From Panacagrimonas perspica (GTDB taxonomy: Bacteria; Pseudomonadota; Gammaproteobacteria; Nevskiales; Nevskiaceae), in contig NZ_SOBT01000011.1 of the NCBI RefSeq assembly GCF_004364935.1, positions 310,001 through 374,000 on the forward strand: a stretch of DNA of 64,000 nucleotides. The letters run 5' to 3'. A program made the position numbers and the translations under genes. Under the pieces are notes generated by a model. That model worked only from the letters and a program-made list of their open reading frames with translations, did not search any database and was not told where the DNA came from. This document shows, piece after piece, positions 26,126 through 34,423 of the stretch (its first letter is position 1; the number at the start of each line of letters is the position of its first letter).

Positions 26126-26818
26126 ATGAAGAACGCCTTTCGCATCCTGATGCTGTCGCTGCTCGCCGTGGCCGCCACCGGCTGCGCCAGCCGCGGTCCC
26201 GCCGCCGTGACGCGGATGCAGGCCCCGGGCTGCGACGCGAGGTGGGACATGTCGAATGCGCAGGCGATCCAGGTGGATTCGCTGCGCACGGTCCAGCACA
26301 GCTTCGAGGCGGGCACCGGCTGCGTCGCCGAGTCCGATGGCAGCGCGGTGTCCTATGCGGTGTTCCGTCTGCCCCGCTATCGCGAGGACTACACGCTGCA
26401 GATCGACAGCCAGATCAACGGGCGCAGCCTGTTCGCCCCCGAGGTGCTGACGCTCGACGCATCCGGCAAGGTGCTGCGCGAGGTCCCCTTCGAACGTTTC
26501 GCGCTGCGCGGAGATCGCCTGCAGACCACGATGTTCTTCAGCCAGGACAACGCCGATGAGCAATACCTGCTGATGCGCTCGGCGCGCCAGGTGGTCGGCC
26601 ACGGCGAGCGTCGCGTGGTGTCCGGATCGTTCGTGATCCCGCTGGTCGCCGGCGTGCTGCCCTTCCTCTACATGCAGGGCACCGAGTCGGAAGGCGAATA
26701 CACGTACGCCCACAACGGTGTGGTTCGGCTTCAGGCGCGTTCGAATTCCCCGGCCCTGCGCCGCAATCTGCAAGCGCGCGACGCAGCGCGTTCGGAGATC
26801 GGGTTCTTGATGCGCTGA
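26126..26818 (+). CDS. Predicted lipoprotein of unknown function
   Basis: 230 aa. It has a signal peptide with lipobox VAATGC (Cys20). The mature part contains two cysteines within the first 60 residues that could pair, a beta-rich centre, and one Gly-rich hydrophobic stretch near residues 172-185 (VIPLVAGVLPFLYMQ). A vague resemblance to MalM-like periplasmic proteins is not strong enough to name it. Partner of the preceding lipoprotein gene. Confidence 0.8.
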   Translation: MKNAFRILMLSLLAVAATGCASRGPAAVTRMQAPGCDARWDMSNAQAIQVDSLRTVQHSFEAGTGCVAESDGSAVSYAVFRLPRYREDYTLQIDSQINGRSLFAPEVLTLDASGKVLREVPFERFALRGDRLQTTMFFSQDNADEQYLLMRSARQVVGHGERRVVSGSFVIPLVAGVLPFLYMQGTESEGEYTYAHNGVVRLQARSNSPALRRNLQARDAARSEIGFLMR

Positions 26819-26819
26819 A

Positions 26820-26873
26820 CCTAGCCCGGGTAAAGCCCGCGGTTGCGCTCCGTATTCGAGGGGAACCCCGGGC
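26820..26873. repeat. Degenerate REP, right arm truncated
   Basis: The left arm CTAGCCCGGGTAAAGCCCGC is mutated at several stem positions. The right arm stops at ccccggg without the CTAC end. It is a decaying copy of the GTGAAAC class, 2 bp after the lipoprotein stop. Confidence 0.65.
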
Positions 26874-26927
26874 GGCGCGGCTGGAATCTCCGTTCGCGGC
26901 AAATCGTCCGGGGGCAACAACACGCTT

Positions 26928-27063
26928 ACCTCTCCCGCCGGGAGAGGTCGCGCGCAGCGCGGGTGAGGGCGCGAGGCGAAGCCGAGCGTGGGCCCACGCA
27001 GAACGGGGCCGACCGCGCTTCGCGCGGCCCTCTCCCCGGCCCTCTCTCCCAAAGCGAGAGGAG
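26928..27063. repeat. Intergenic hairpin repeat of CTCTCCC type
   Basis: Opens with the perfect 21-bp palindrome ACCTCTCCCGCCGGGAGAGG(T), continues through GCGC-rich inverted segments, and closes with ccctctctcccaaagcgagagg. The 443-bp stretch between the genes ending at 26818 and starting at 27262 consists mainly of this block and the degenerate REP before it. No gene is supported in it. Confidence 0.65.
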
Positions 27064-27261
27064 TCAGATTTCGCCAACCGCTTGGGCAGCTCTCGACAGA
27101 GGGCATGGCAAGGCCCTCGAGACCGGCGTGAACGAGCCGTCGGAACCCCGAGACGCAAGTCTCGTCTCCATCGCCGAACATCACCGACGCGATCCGCGAT
27201 ATGGGATAGATTCGGCCGACTGCGGGCCTCGTCGGAGCGACCGCTAGCCGGGGAGAGAGTC

Positions 27262-27765
27262 ATGGGCAACGGACGGCGCGGGGATACGCCGAAGTGGCTT
27301 GCCGCGATGCTGCTGTCGGCATCGCTGATCGGGATCGCGGGCTGCGCGGAGCGCGCCCAGGACGCGGCGCCTGCGAAGGCTGCAGACGTCGCGCCGCAAC
27401 TGATCCAGAACGAACGCGACTCGTGGCGAAAATACGCCGCGCGCGACCTCGAAGGCAGCCGCCCGCTGCTCGCCGCGGACTACGCCGACGTGCAGACCGA
27501 TGGAACCTTGCTGGATCGCGAGGGACATCTGGCCTTCGTTCCCAAGGCGAACGTCGAATGGCACGAACTCGACCGCTTCAACGTCTTCCTGCTGTCGCCC
27601 GATGCGGCCGTCGTGACGTATCGCGCCCGTTCGCGCGACCGCGGCGTGCAGGAGACCTACCAGGCCGACGTCACTGCCGGCTGGTCGCTGCGCAACGGGC
27701 AGTGGGTCGCCACGTTCTATCGGGAGACGCCGACACCGCCGGAGACACCGGCAGCGGCGGAATAG
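27262..27765 (+). CDS. Lipoprotein with NTF2-like (DUF4440-type) domain
   Basis: 167 aa. The N-terminal region is Arg-rich, with a lipobox GIAGC (Cys28). The mature part (about residues 45-155) has the pattern of SnoaL/DUF4440 proteins: a helix with NERDSWRKYAARDLEGSRPLL, then DYADVQTDGTLLDREG and a C-terminal strand pair ending WVATFYRETP. ATG 27262 follows a ggggagagag ribosome-binding site. It ends 48 bp before the 837-aa gene and probably shares its transcript. Function is unknown; such domains often bind small hydrophobic ligands. Confidence 0.8.
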   Translation: MGNGRRGDTPKWLAAMLLSASLIGIAGCAERAQDAAPAKAADVAPQLIQNERDSWRKYAARDLEGSRPLLAADYADVQTDGTLLDREGHLAFVPKANVEWHELDRFNVFLLSPDAAVVTYRARSRDRGVQETYQADVTAGWSLRNGQWVATFYRETPTPPETPAAAE

Positions 27766-27813
27766 CAAGGCGGCCGATCGGCTGAAACATCGACGGACAA
27801 GGGGGAGGGGAAG

Positions 27814-30327
27814 ATGGGAACTCGACGTGAATTCCTGACGCAGGCCTTGTGGACCAGCGGTGCGGCGATGAGCTTCTCGCCGACCGCCTTTGCGCTGTTC
27901 GGCTCGTCCTCGGGCGAGCTGATCGATCCGGTGCAGGCCGCCTGCAAGCGACTGGCCGCGGCCGGATGGCGTGACCTTCTGCTGACCGTCACCGGCGGCG
28001 CGTTCGACCTGGGCAGCACCGATCTCGCCGCCGAGCTGGGCAAGCGGCTCAACGTCAATCGCGAGGTCGTCGGCTTCGCCGACTTCGCTGCCGCCGGCGA
28101 GCGCGGCGTCGAGCCTGGCCAGCCGGCGCGCAGCCTGCTGTACCACGCGTTCGCATCCCCGGACGTGGTGCACGAATCGCTGACCGAGTATCCGACGCTG
28201 GCCGAGATCGACGCGCTCGAGAACTACGTCTACGGCGCGCGGCCGCCGGCGCTCGCCGACCTGCAGAAGGCGGCCGGCGACAACCCGCTGGGCGTGGTCA
28301 TGATGGCGCTGCAGTACCGGCCGGCGCGCGACACCGTGGATCAGCGTCACGCGGACCTGGTGTTCTCGCGCACTGGCATCTCGCGCATGGGCACGGTGGA
28401 GCCGATCTACAACGCCCGTGCGCGCAACTTCGAAGCGACCGTTCCCGGAAAGCCATTCGAGTTCCCGGCGATTCCGCAGCGCTTCGCGCCGTTCCTCGCG
28501 GTGCGCGTGCCTGGAAGCGACCCGCGGCTGGCGCTGCTCGATCGCCAGAAGGGTGACGAGGACCACGCGTTCTGGCTGCCCGTGCAAAAGCTGTTCACCG
28601 GCAGCCAGTGCCTGGCCGGCGAGAAGCTCAAGGTGGAACTCGGCTGCGCGTTCCGCAACGAGAAGCTGCGCAAGTTCCACCGCTTCCTGCAGCTCAACGG
28701 CTACCCAACCGAGTGGGCCGGAGACGATCTCGACCAGTATCCGTTCGTGATGAAGGACGCCGACATCGCCGCGTTCTCCAAGACCGGCGCGTTCGGCCCG
28801 GGCGTGGTCGAGCCGCGCGCGGCGCCCTTCGTGAACCGCGCCAAGTACAAGGGCGAGTGGCTCGGCTTCCAGGTTCCGCGGGAATGGGTGGCCACCAACG
28901 GCGTGGTGTATTTCTCCAGCGGCCAGATTCTCGGAGGCGAGGCCGACACCGAGGAAGACTTCAAGCACGGCGAATACCTCTACTTCGAGGGTGCGGGCGC
29001 GGACTACGACCGCAACGCGCCCGAATACGTCAGCCTGCGTCATCGCCTGCGCGAGGACGGCACGCTCGAGGACCTCAACGCGAATCCCGAGATGGGACGC
29101 ATGATCCGCGAGGGCGGCTACAAGGCGCAGCACTTCATCGACTTCGCCGGTGACGGCTGGGTGGAGGCGCGCGTCACCGGCCTGCCGGCCGAGATGCCGC
29201 GCATGGCGGCCTATGCACCGATCTCGCCGCCCGATTTCTTCCCGCTGGTGAGCCAGCACGACCTGATGAAGTGGTGGACCACGGAGGTTCCGGCGGCGAT
29301 CCGCGACGGCCTGTGGGCGATCCCGCCGTATGCGCTGTCGGCGCGACGGATGGCGGCGAACATCGAGCTGCCGATCGGATTCTCGATCTACGACGTCGGC
29401 GCAAGCGCCGTGGTGGCGCAGGCGCAGGCCGGCAAGGGGCCGCTGCCCAAGCGCGAGGTCTCGCGCATTTCGCGTTACTCCGGGCTGCCCGATCACTCGC
29501 CCGGGCTGTTCGATCCGGGCTGGGACGCGAGCCAGGGTCTGTTCTACAACAATCCCGAGGAGGGCCTGCAGGCGTTCCTGCAAAACCATGGCCTGGGCAC
29601 GCCCTTCGTCGAGGACGTGAAGCTGTGTGCCGCGCTCGGGTCCTACTGGCCCGCGATCGCGCCCGACTCCACGCGCAGCTTCTCGCCGCTCAAGAATCCG
29701 ACGGGCTACGTCTACCCCTGGCCGACGATCGTGCCGCTGACCGATGCCGAAACCGGTATCGAGCCCGTCGGCGAGCGCTTCCTGCCCTGGGACGGCGTGC
29801 GCGGACCGCAGCTCGTGATGGTCGACGGCAAGCGCGCCGTCGAATACGCGGACATCGACCGCGTCGACTACGCGGCGATGCCGAACACGATGACGATCGC
29901 GCAGATCGCGCAGGTGGACCTGGCGGAGACCAAGGCGCGCGTGATGGCGATGGCCTCGGTGTACTGGGCGCTCGGCATCCGCGACGCCGACTTCCGCAAG
30001 CGCTGGCCCAAGAGCAAGGCGCGCGCGATCACCGAGATCACGCGTGCCAAGGCGGGCTGGGCCGTGAGTTCGTTCCGCTCCGTGAACGAGGACGAGATCG
30101 AACTGCTGGAAGCGCAGAAGACGCTCGGCGTGAAGCTGTCCGCGAACGGGCCGCGCTATCGCTTTCACATCTACCGGCCCGGTGTGCAGACGCCGCACCC
30201 GGAGGACATGCGCAAGGTGCGTGTCTCGATCAAGGAAGAGGCCGTCGCGTTCGTCGACGGACGCCAGGTGCTGATCCGTCGCGGCAGGCAGGCGTGGAAA
30301 CGCGACGTCTCGATGCCGAGGTCCTGA
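27814..30327 (+). CDS. Tat-exported protein of unknown family, candidate quinone-cofactor enzyme
   Basis: 837 aa. The N-terminus TRREFLTQALW is a clear twin-arginine signal (Arg4-Arg5), followed by a moderately hydrophobic stretch ending SPTAFA, so a folded protein is probably exported. I recognise no named family. Near the C-terminal third is KLCAALGSYWPAIAPDSTR, with Cys605 and Trp612 seven residues apart. In LodA/GoxA-type and QHNDH-type enzymes a Cys and a Trp are cross-linked into cysteine tryptophylquinone, and the Trp of LodA lies in a W-P-x-x-x-P-D-like context (recalled, not aligned). The next gene overlaps it and encodes a LodB/QhpG-like FAD monooxygenase, the usual maturase. A strong Shine-Dalgarno (gggggagggg) precedes the ATG. 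The gene is certain; the cofactor idea is a hypothesis. Confidence 0.9.
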   Translation: MGTRREFLTQALWTSGAAMSFSPTAFALFGSSSGELIDPVQAACKRLAAAGWRDLLLTVTGGAFDLGSTDLAAELGKRLNVNREVVGFADFAAAGERGVEPGQPARSLLYHAFASPDVVHESLTEYPTLAEIDALENYVYGARPPALADLQKAAGDNPLGVVMMALQYRPARDTVDQRHADLVFSRTGISRMGTVEPIYNARARNFEATVPGKPFEFPAIPQRFAPFLAVRVPGSDPRLALLDRQKGDEDHAFWLPVQKLFTGSQCLAGEKLKVELGCAFRNEKLRKFHRFLQLNGYPTEWAGDDLDQYPFVMKDADIAAFSKTGAFGPGVVEPRAAPFVNRAKYKGEWLGFQVPREWVATNGVVYFSSGQILGGEADTEEDFKHGEYLYFEGAGADYDRNAPEYVSLRHRLREDGTLEDLNANPEMGRMIREGGYKAQHFIDFAGDGWVEARVTGLPAEMPRMAAYAPISPPDFFPLVSQHDLMKWWTTEVPAAIRDGLWAIPPYALSARRMAANIELPIGFSIYDVGASAVVAQAQAGKGPLPKREVSRISRYSGLPDHSPGLFDPGWDASQGLFYNNPEEGLQAFLQNHGLGTPFVEDVKLCAALGSYWPAIAPDSTRSFSPLKNPTGYVYPWPTIVPLTDAETGIEPVGERFLPWDGVRGPQLVMVDGKRAVEYADIDRVDYAAMPNTMTIAQIAQVDLAETKARVMAMASVYWALGIRDADFRKRWPKSKARAITEITRAKAGWAVSSFRSVNEDEIELLEAQKTLGVKLSANGPRYRFHIYRPGVQTPHPEDMRKVRVSIKEEAVAFVDGRQVLIRRGRQAWKRDVSMPRS

Positions 30328-31322
30328 TCGTCGGCGGCGGGCCCGCCGGGTCCGCCGCTGCCATCGCCTGCGCGCAGGCGGGTCTGCGCACCTGCCTGCT
30401 CGAACGCCACGCCGACGCGAAGGACAAGCCGGGCGAGGGCCTGCATCCGGGTGTCGAGCCGCTGCTGCGCGAACTCGGTGTTGCCCAAGGACTGCAGGCC
30501 GCATCCCGCGCTCGCTTCGCGGGTGTCTGGGTGGGATGGGGCGGCCCGCCGCGCTTCGAAGCGTTCGGTGAAGATCAGGATGGCCCGTGGCTCGGCTACC
30601 AGGTCAGCCGTGCCCGGCTCGACACCGCGCTGCAGGAGCGCGCGGGAGCGCTCGGTGCCGAACGGCGATATGGGTCGGGTGCGCAGGAGCCGATCGTCGA
30701 GCAGGGCCGCGTGATCGGCCTGCGCCTCGAGGACGGAACCGAATGCCGATCGAAAATGTTGATCGATGCCAGCGGGCCAGCGCGCTGGCTGGCTCGCAAG
30801 CTCGACCTTCCGCAGCGCGAACGATCGCCCCGTCAGATCGTTCGCTATGGCTACGTGCGCGGACATTGCCCCGTGCGGGACGAGGCTCCCGCATTGTCGG
30901 CCGATGACAGCGGCTGGACGTGGACCGCCCGCGTCGACGACGACGTCTACCAGTGGGCGCGAATGGATTTCGAAGGACATTCTTCGCGTGACGAACCACC
31001 GTCCGAATTCGCCGGCATGGAACGGATCGGAGCCACACGCGGAGCCGATGCGACGTGGCGCGTCACGCAGTCCGCAGGGCCGGGCTGGCTGCTCGCTGGC
31101 GATGCCGCCGCGAATCTCGATCCGACGTCGTCGAAGGGCGTGCTCAAGGCGCTGCTGTCGGGAACGATGGCCGGGCGTACCGCGGTGGCGATCGTGCAGC
31201 GGGGTGCGGACGAAGCGCAGGGTGGGGCGGCGTACCGTCGATGGATCGAGGGGTGGTTCGATACCGACGTGACGGCGCTGGCGGCGATGTACGCGAAGCT
31301 CGGAGCAGACGCTTTCGGCTGA
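30294..31322 (+). CDS. FAD-dependent oxidoreductase, LodB/QhpG-like
   Basis: 342 aa flavoprotein. The Rossmann motif VGGGPAGSAAA (about residues 13-23) with the ribose-binding Glu37, KPGEGLHPGVEPLLRELG (about 45-62) and the second FAD motif GDAAANLDPTSSKG beginning near residue 269 are all characteristic of the flavin monooxygenase group that includes LodB, QhpG and tryptophan halogenases. GTG 30294 is the first start that keeps a complete N-terminus. It lies 34 bp inside the end of the upstream gene, so translation is coupled. The halogenase-specific WxWxIP motif is not seen. Probable role: oxidising a Trp side chain of the upstream partner in the cytoplasm (inference). Confidence 0.85.
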   Translation: METRRLDAEVLIVGGGPAGSAAAIACAQAGLRTCLLERHADAKDKPGEGLHPGVEPLLRELGVAQGLQAASRARFAGVWVGWGGPPRFEAFGEDQDGPWLGYQVSRARLDTALQERAGALGAERRYGSGAQEPIVEQGRVIGLRLEDGTECRSKMLIDASGPARWLARKLDLPQRERSPRQIVRYGYVRGHCPVRDEAPALSADDSGWTWTARVDDDVYQWARMDFEGHSSRDEPPSEFAGMERIGATRGADATWRVTQSAGPGWLLAGDAAANLDPTSSKGVLKALLSGTMAGRTAVAIVQRGADEAQGGAAYRRWIEGWFDTDVTALAAMYAKLGADAFG

Positions 31323-31352
31323 GCAGGGTATTCGCGAAGCTCGAAATGAGGC

Positions 31353-31374
31353 CGTAGCCCGAGTGAAACCCGGG
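31353..31374. repeat. Half REP (single arm)
   Basis: CGTAGCCCGAGTGAAACCCG with no matching right arm. It sits just beside the ettA remnant, in the same relative position that a REP holds at the real ettA 3' end. Confidence 0.6.
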
Positions 31375-31401
31375 ACTTTCCCCGTGGCTCCGGAGCGTGT
31401 C

Positions 31402-31490
31402 TCAGGCCAGCTTCTCGTGCCGTGGTATGCGATTCACGCCGGACTCGTCGCCGCTACGAGGCCGACGTCATCCCTGTATTCCCGGTATCG
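31402..31490 (-). pseudogene. Decayed copy of the ettA 3' end
   Basis: Read on the - strand, about 85 bp align with the last coding bases of ettA (41685 upward). The block starting tcaggccagcttct is identical, followed by gtgccg, tgcg and ttcacgcc blocks, then gccg, tacga and tattc matches. I estimate roughly 70-75 per cent identity with at least one indel. The ettA stop codon position is conserved, but the frame is broken. It must derive from an ancestral ettA or other ABC-F gene at this place, or from a partial duplication that carried the adjacent REP arm along. Confidence 0.7.
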
Positions 31491-31516
31491 GCGCGCAGTT
31501 TCAGAAACGGCAGCCC

Positions 31517-31540
31517 CGTAGCCCGGACGAAGTCCGGGAC
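31517..31540. repeat. Half REP (single arm), ACGAAGT class
   Basis: CGTAGCCCGGACGAAGTCCG without a partner arm, 7 bp beyond the 3' end of the TonB receptor gene. Confidence 0.6.
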
Positions 31541-31546
31541 CGGACC

Positions 31547-34423
31547 TCAGAAGCGGTAATCCATCCCCGCGTAGCAGAAGCGCCCGACGTTGTCGTGGAT
31601 CGCGCTGTCGCCGTCGCCGAGCAGGCCGGCGGCGAGATCCTCCTTGAATACGTTGTTCACACCGGCGTACAGGCCCAGGCCCGTCGGCCAGTCGTAGCGC
31701 GCCTGCGCATAGTGGTAATCCGTGGCGCCCACTTTGGCGGGAGACTGACGTTCGGGGTTGGACTCGTACAGCGCCCGCTCGATCCGCAGCTGCTTTCCCA
31801 GATGACGGACGCGCCAGAAAAAACTCGCGCCGCCGCGGCGATAGCCCGCGGACAGGATCGCCTGCCATTCGGGATCGCCGAGTTCTCCGCGCTCTTCGTC
31901 GAAGCGGGAGTCCTCGTCGTCGTAGGCGAAGCGGCGCAGCTGGATCAGTCGCGTCGCCATCGCGCCGACGTCGAACTGTCCACCGGCGAGCGCAAAGGCG
32001 TAGCGCCCGCCGAAGTCGATGCCCGAAGTCTCCAGCGCGCGCGTGTTCTGGACGTTCTGCAGGATCGAGAGCAGCTCGAAGCTCTGCGGATCGCGCTGCA
32101 CCAGCCCGCAGTAGCGATTGTCGGCACCGGCGCCGTCAACGCAGTAGTCGAGCGTGTCCTGCGCACCGGTGAGCACGATCGCGTCCTCGACGCGGATGTG
32201 CCAGTAGTCCGCGCTGAGCTGGAACCCGTGCAGCGACGCGGGGGCGAGCACGACGCCGGCGGTGTAGGTGGTGGCGGTCTCTTCCTGCAGATCCGGATTG
32301 CCGCCGAGCGTGCCGGCCACCAGGCCGTCATCTGCCGTCGCCTCGAAGCCTGCCGGGCGGCCCAGGGTCTCGCAGTTGGCCTGTCGTCGCGCGGGATCGG
32401 CCGAATTGGCCAGCGCCGATTGCGAGCAGGGGTCTTCGACGCGGAACTGGCTCTGGAACTGCGGGCTGTAGAGCTCGGTGACGTTCGGCGCGCGCAGGGC
32501 CCGCGCGTAGCTGCCGCGCAGCGCGAGTGCCTGCACGGGGTGGTATTCGAGGCCGGCGTTCCAGCTCACGGTATCGCCCACGGTGCTGTAGTCCGAGATG
32601 CGACCGGCCACGGTGAGCTGCAGGCGCTCGAAGCCGGGCCGCGACGCAAGCAGCGGGATCCGCAATTCGGCGAAGGCTTCCGACACGTCGTAGTCGCCGT
32701 GCTCGGCGGGCACCGCCGGCAGGAAACTGGTGTTCAGCGCTAGCAGCGGATCGGGGTCGTACGCACTGCTTTCGCGCCGATGCTCGACGCCGGCGGCGAA
32801 GGCGAGCGCGCCGCCGGGTAGCTGTAACAGCGCTGCGTTGTCGATTTGTGCGGTGGCCACGGTCTGGCGCAGGCGTGCGTGGCTGACGATGCGCGTGTCG
32901 TAGAAACCCTGCGACGCCGGATCGATCGCACCGACGCCGAAGATATTCGCCGGAACGCAGCGTGACGAGTCGGCGGCGATGTCGGCGGGCATCGGCCGGC
33001 CGTCGGGCAGCGTCGCGGCAGGATCGATGCTCACGCGGCAGGCGGGCTGCTGGGTGGCAGGATCGATGACGACATCGGTGGCGGCGTAGAAGCGATCGTT
33101 GATGCGGTTGTTGAGCCCTGCCTGGTGCACGCGCGTTTCGCCGTGCACGACGGCCACGCGGTACGACCACGGCGCCTGCAGCCGGCCGTCGAGCGCCAAC
33201 ACGACGCGCGTGGTCTGGCGCGCGTTGTCTTCGCCGCGCTGGCCGGCGTCGGTGTTGAAGCGATTCATCTCGATGCGATCGAGTCCCTGCGCATCCAGAT
33301 ACCCGGCCAGGCCAGCCGGCAGGAACGCGTTGTCGCGTCGCGCGACGAGCCGGCCGCCGAAGAAATCGAAGGCGGGCTGCGTGTAGAACTCGGCGTCGCT
33401 GTGCGCGAACTTGGCGTCGAGGCTCAGGTGGGTGTCGTCGTTCAGCGCGAAGCCCACGCGCGTGTTGATCGACCAGCGATCGAAGCGCGGCTCGAGGTCG
33501 CGCACGGCGAGCGTGTCGAGGAAATCGCAGTCCGTGCAATTGAGCGAGCCGAAATCGGTGATGCCGTCGAGCCGCACCGGGCGAAAGCTGCCGTCGGGAT
33601 CGAACGTGAAGATGCCGCCGTCGGGGCCGAAGATCGTGCCCGCCTCGCTGAGTGCGAGCAGGCCGGCGTTGGCCACCAGGATGCGATCCGGAATGCCGTC
33701 GCCGGCTCCCGTGTCGGCGGGATTCGGCAGCACGCGGTACTGCGTCGACGTGGCCGCGCGCTCCTTGGCGCGCAGCCGGTCCTGGCGCGAGAACTCCACC
33801 GCCGCCGCTGCGTTGCCGCGCCCGCCGGCGAAGTCGCTGCCCAACGTCAGGCTGCCGAGCTGGCGATTGAACCCGCTGTCGCTGGCCTTGCCCGACTGCA
33901 GGTGCAGCTCGGCGCCTTCGTAGCGCTTCTTCATGACGAAGTTGACGACGCCGGCGACCGCGTCGGCGCCATAAGCGGCCGAGGCGCCGCCGGTGATGAT
34001 CTCCACGCGCTCGATCCAGTCGACCGGGATGCTGTTGATGTCCACGGCGGTGGAACCCGCGCTGCCGCCGACATGGCGCAGGCCGTCGACCAGCACCAGC
34101 GTGCGTTCGCTGCCCAGGTGGCGCAGGTCGAGCAGGTGCAGGCCTTCGGTTCCGAACGATGAAGGAGAACTGCCCAGCGACACCGAGGCGCCGAGCTGCG
34201 GCAGTTCGTCGAGCAGTTCGCCGATGCTCGTCGCTCCGGTGCGACGGAGCGTCTGCGCGTCGATGATCGCCATCAGTCGCGCAGACGCGCCGTCTGCACC
34301 CGCGATGCGCGTGCCGGTGACGTCGATGGTCTCGACCGGCGGCAGCGGCTGCGCGGGCAGTGCGAACGGAGCTGCGGCCACGAACAGGAGCAGCGTGGCG
34401 TTCCGCTTGAAGCGGTGGATCAT
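31547..34423 (-). CDS. TonB-dependent outer-membrane receptor
   Basis: 958 aa. Signal peptide residues 1-24 (ending ALPAQP), then VETIDVTGTRIAG at the start of the plug domain (about 30-160, with ERVEIITGGASAAYGADAVA near its end), then a 22-strand-type beta-barrel ending in the aromatic YRF terminus recognised by BamA. The ligand cannot be read from the sequence. The frame continues upstream, but ATG 34423 gives the signal peptide and overlaps the histidine kinase stop by 4 bp (ATGA). It is last in a response regulator-kinase-kinase-receptor operon. ExbB/ExbD from the left end of the window could energise it. Confidence 0.93.
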   Translation of the reverse strand: MIHRFKRNATLLLFVAAAPFALPAQPLPPVETIDVTGTRIAGADGASARLMAIIDAQTLRRTGATSIGELLDELPQLGASVSLGSSPSSFGTEGLHLLDLRHLGSERTLVLVDGLRHVGGSAGSTAVDINSIPVDWIERVEIITGGASAAYGADAVAGVVNFVMKKRYEGAELHLQSGKASDSGFNRQLGSLTLGSDFAGGRGNAAAAVEFSRQDRLRAKERAATSTQYRVLPNPADTGAGDGIPDRILVANAGLLALSEAGTIFGPDGGIFTFDPDGSFRPVRLDGITDFGSLNCTDCDFLDTLAVRDLEPRFDRWSINTRVGFALNDDTHLSLDAKFAHSDAEFYTQPAFDFFGGRLVARRDNAFLPAGLAGYLDAQGLDRIEMNRFNTDAGQRGEDNARQTTRVVLALDGRLQAPWSYRVAVVHGETRVHQAGLNNRINDRFYAATDVVIDPATQQPACRVSIDPAATLPDGRPMPADIAADSSRCVPANIFGVGAIDPASQGFYDTRIVSHARLRQTVATAQIDNAALLQLPGGALAFAAGVEHRRESSAYDPDPLLALNTSFLPAVPAEHGDYDVSEAFAELRIPLLASRPGFERLQLTVAGRISDYSTVGDTVSWNAGLEYHPVQALALRGSYARALRAPNVTELYSPQFQSQFRVEDPCSQSALANSADPARRQANCETLGRPAGFEATADDGLVAGTLGGNPDLQEETATTYTAGVVLAPASLHGFQLSADYWHIRVEDAIVLTGAQDTLDYCVDGAGADNRYCGLVQRDPQSFELLSILQNVQNTRALETSGIDFGGRYAFALAGGQFDVGAMATRLIQLRRFAYDDEDSRFDEERGELGDPEWQAILSAGYRRGGASFFWRVRHLGKQLRIERALYESNPERQSPAKVGATDYHYAQARYDWPTGLGLYAGVNNVFKEDLAAGLLGDGDSAIHDNVGRFCYAGMDYRF

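Noticed and set aside
27244-30504. Long - strand open frame opposite the 837-aa Tat protein
   Set aside because: Same pattern of GC-driven shadow frame; no start context or domain, and it runs across two good + strand genes.
31434-31868. Independent - strand gene covering the end of the TonB receptor and the ettA remnant
   Set aside because: It is a frame-shifted shadow of the receptor's last strands joined to the broken ettA fragment.
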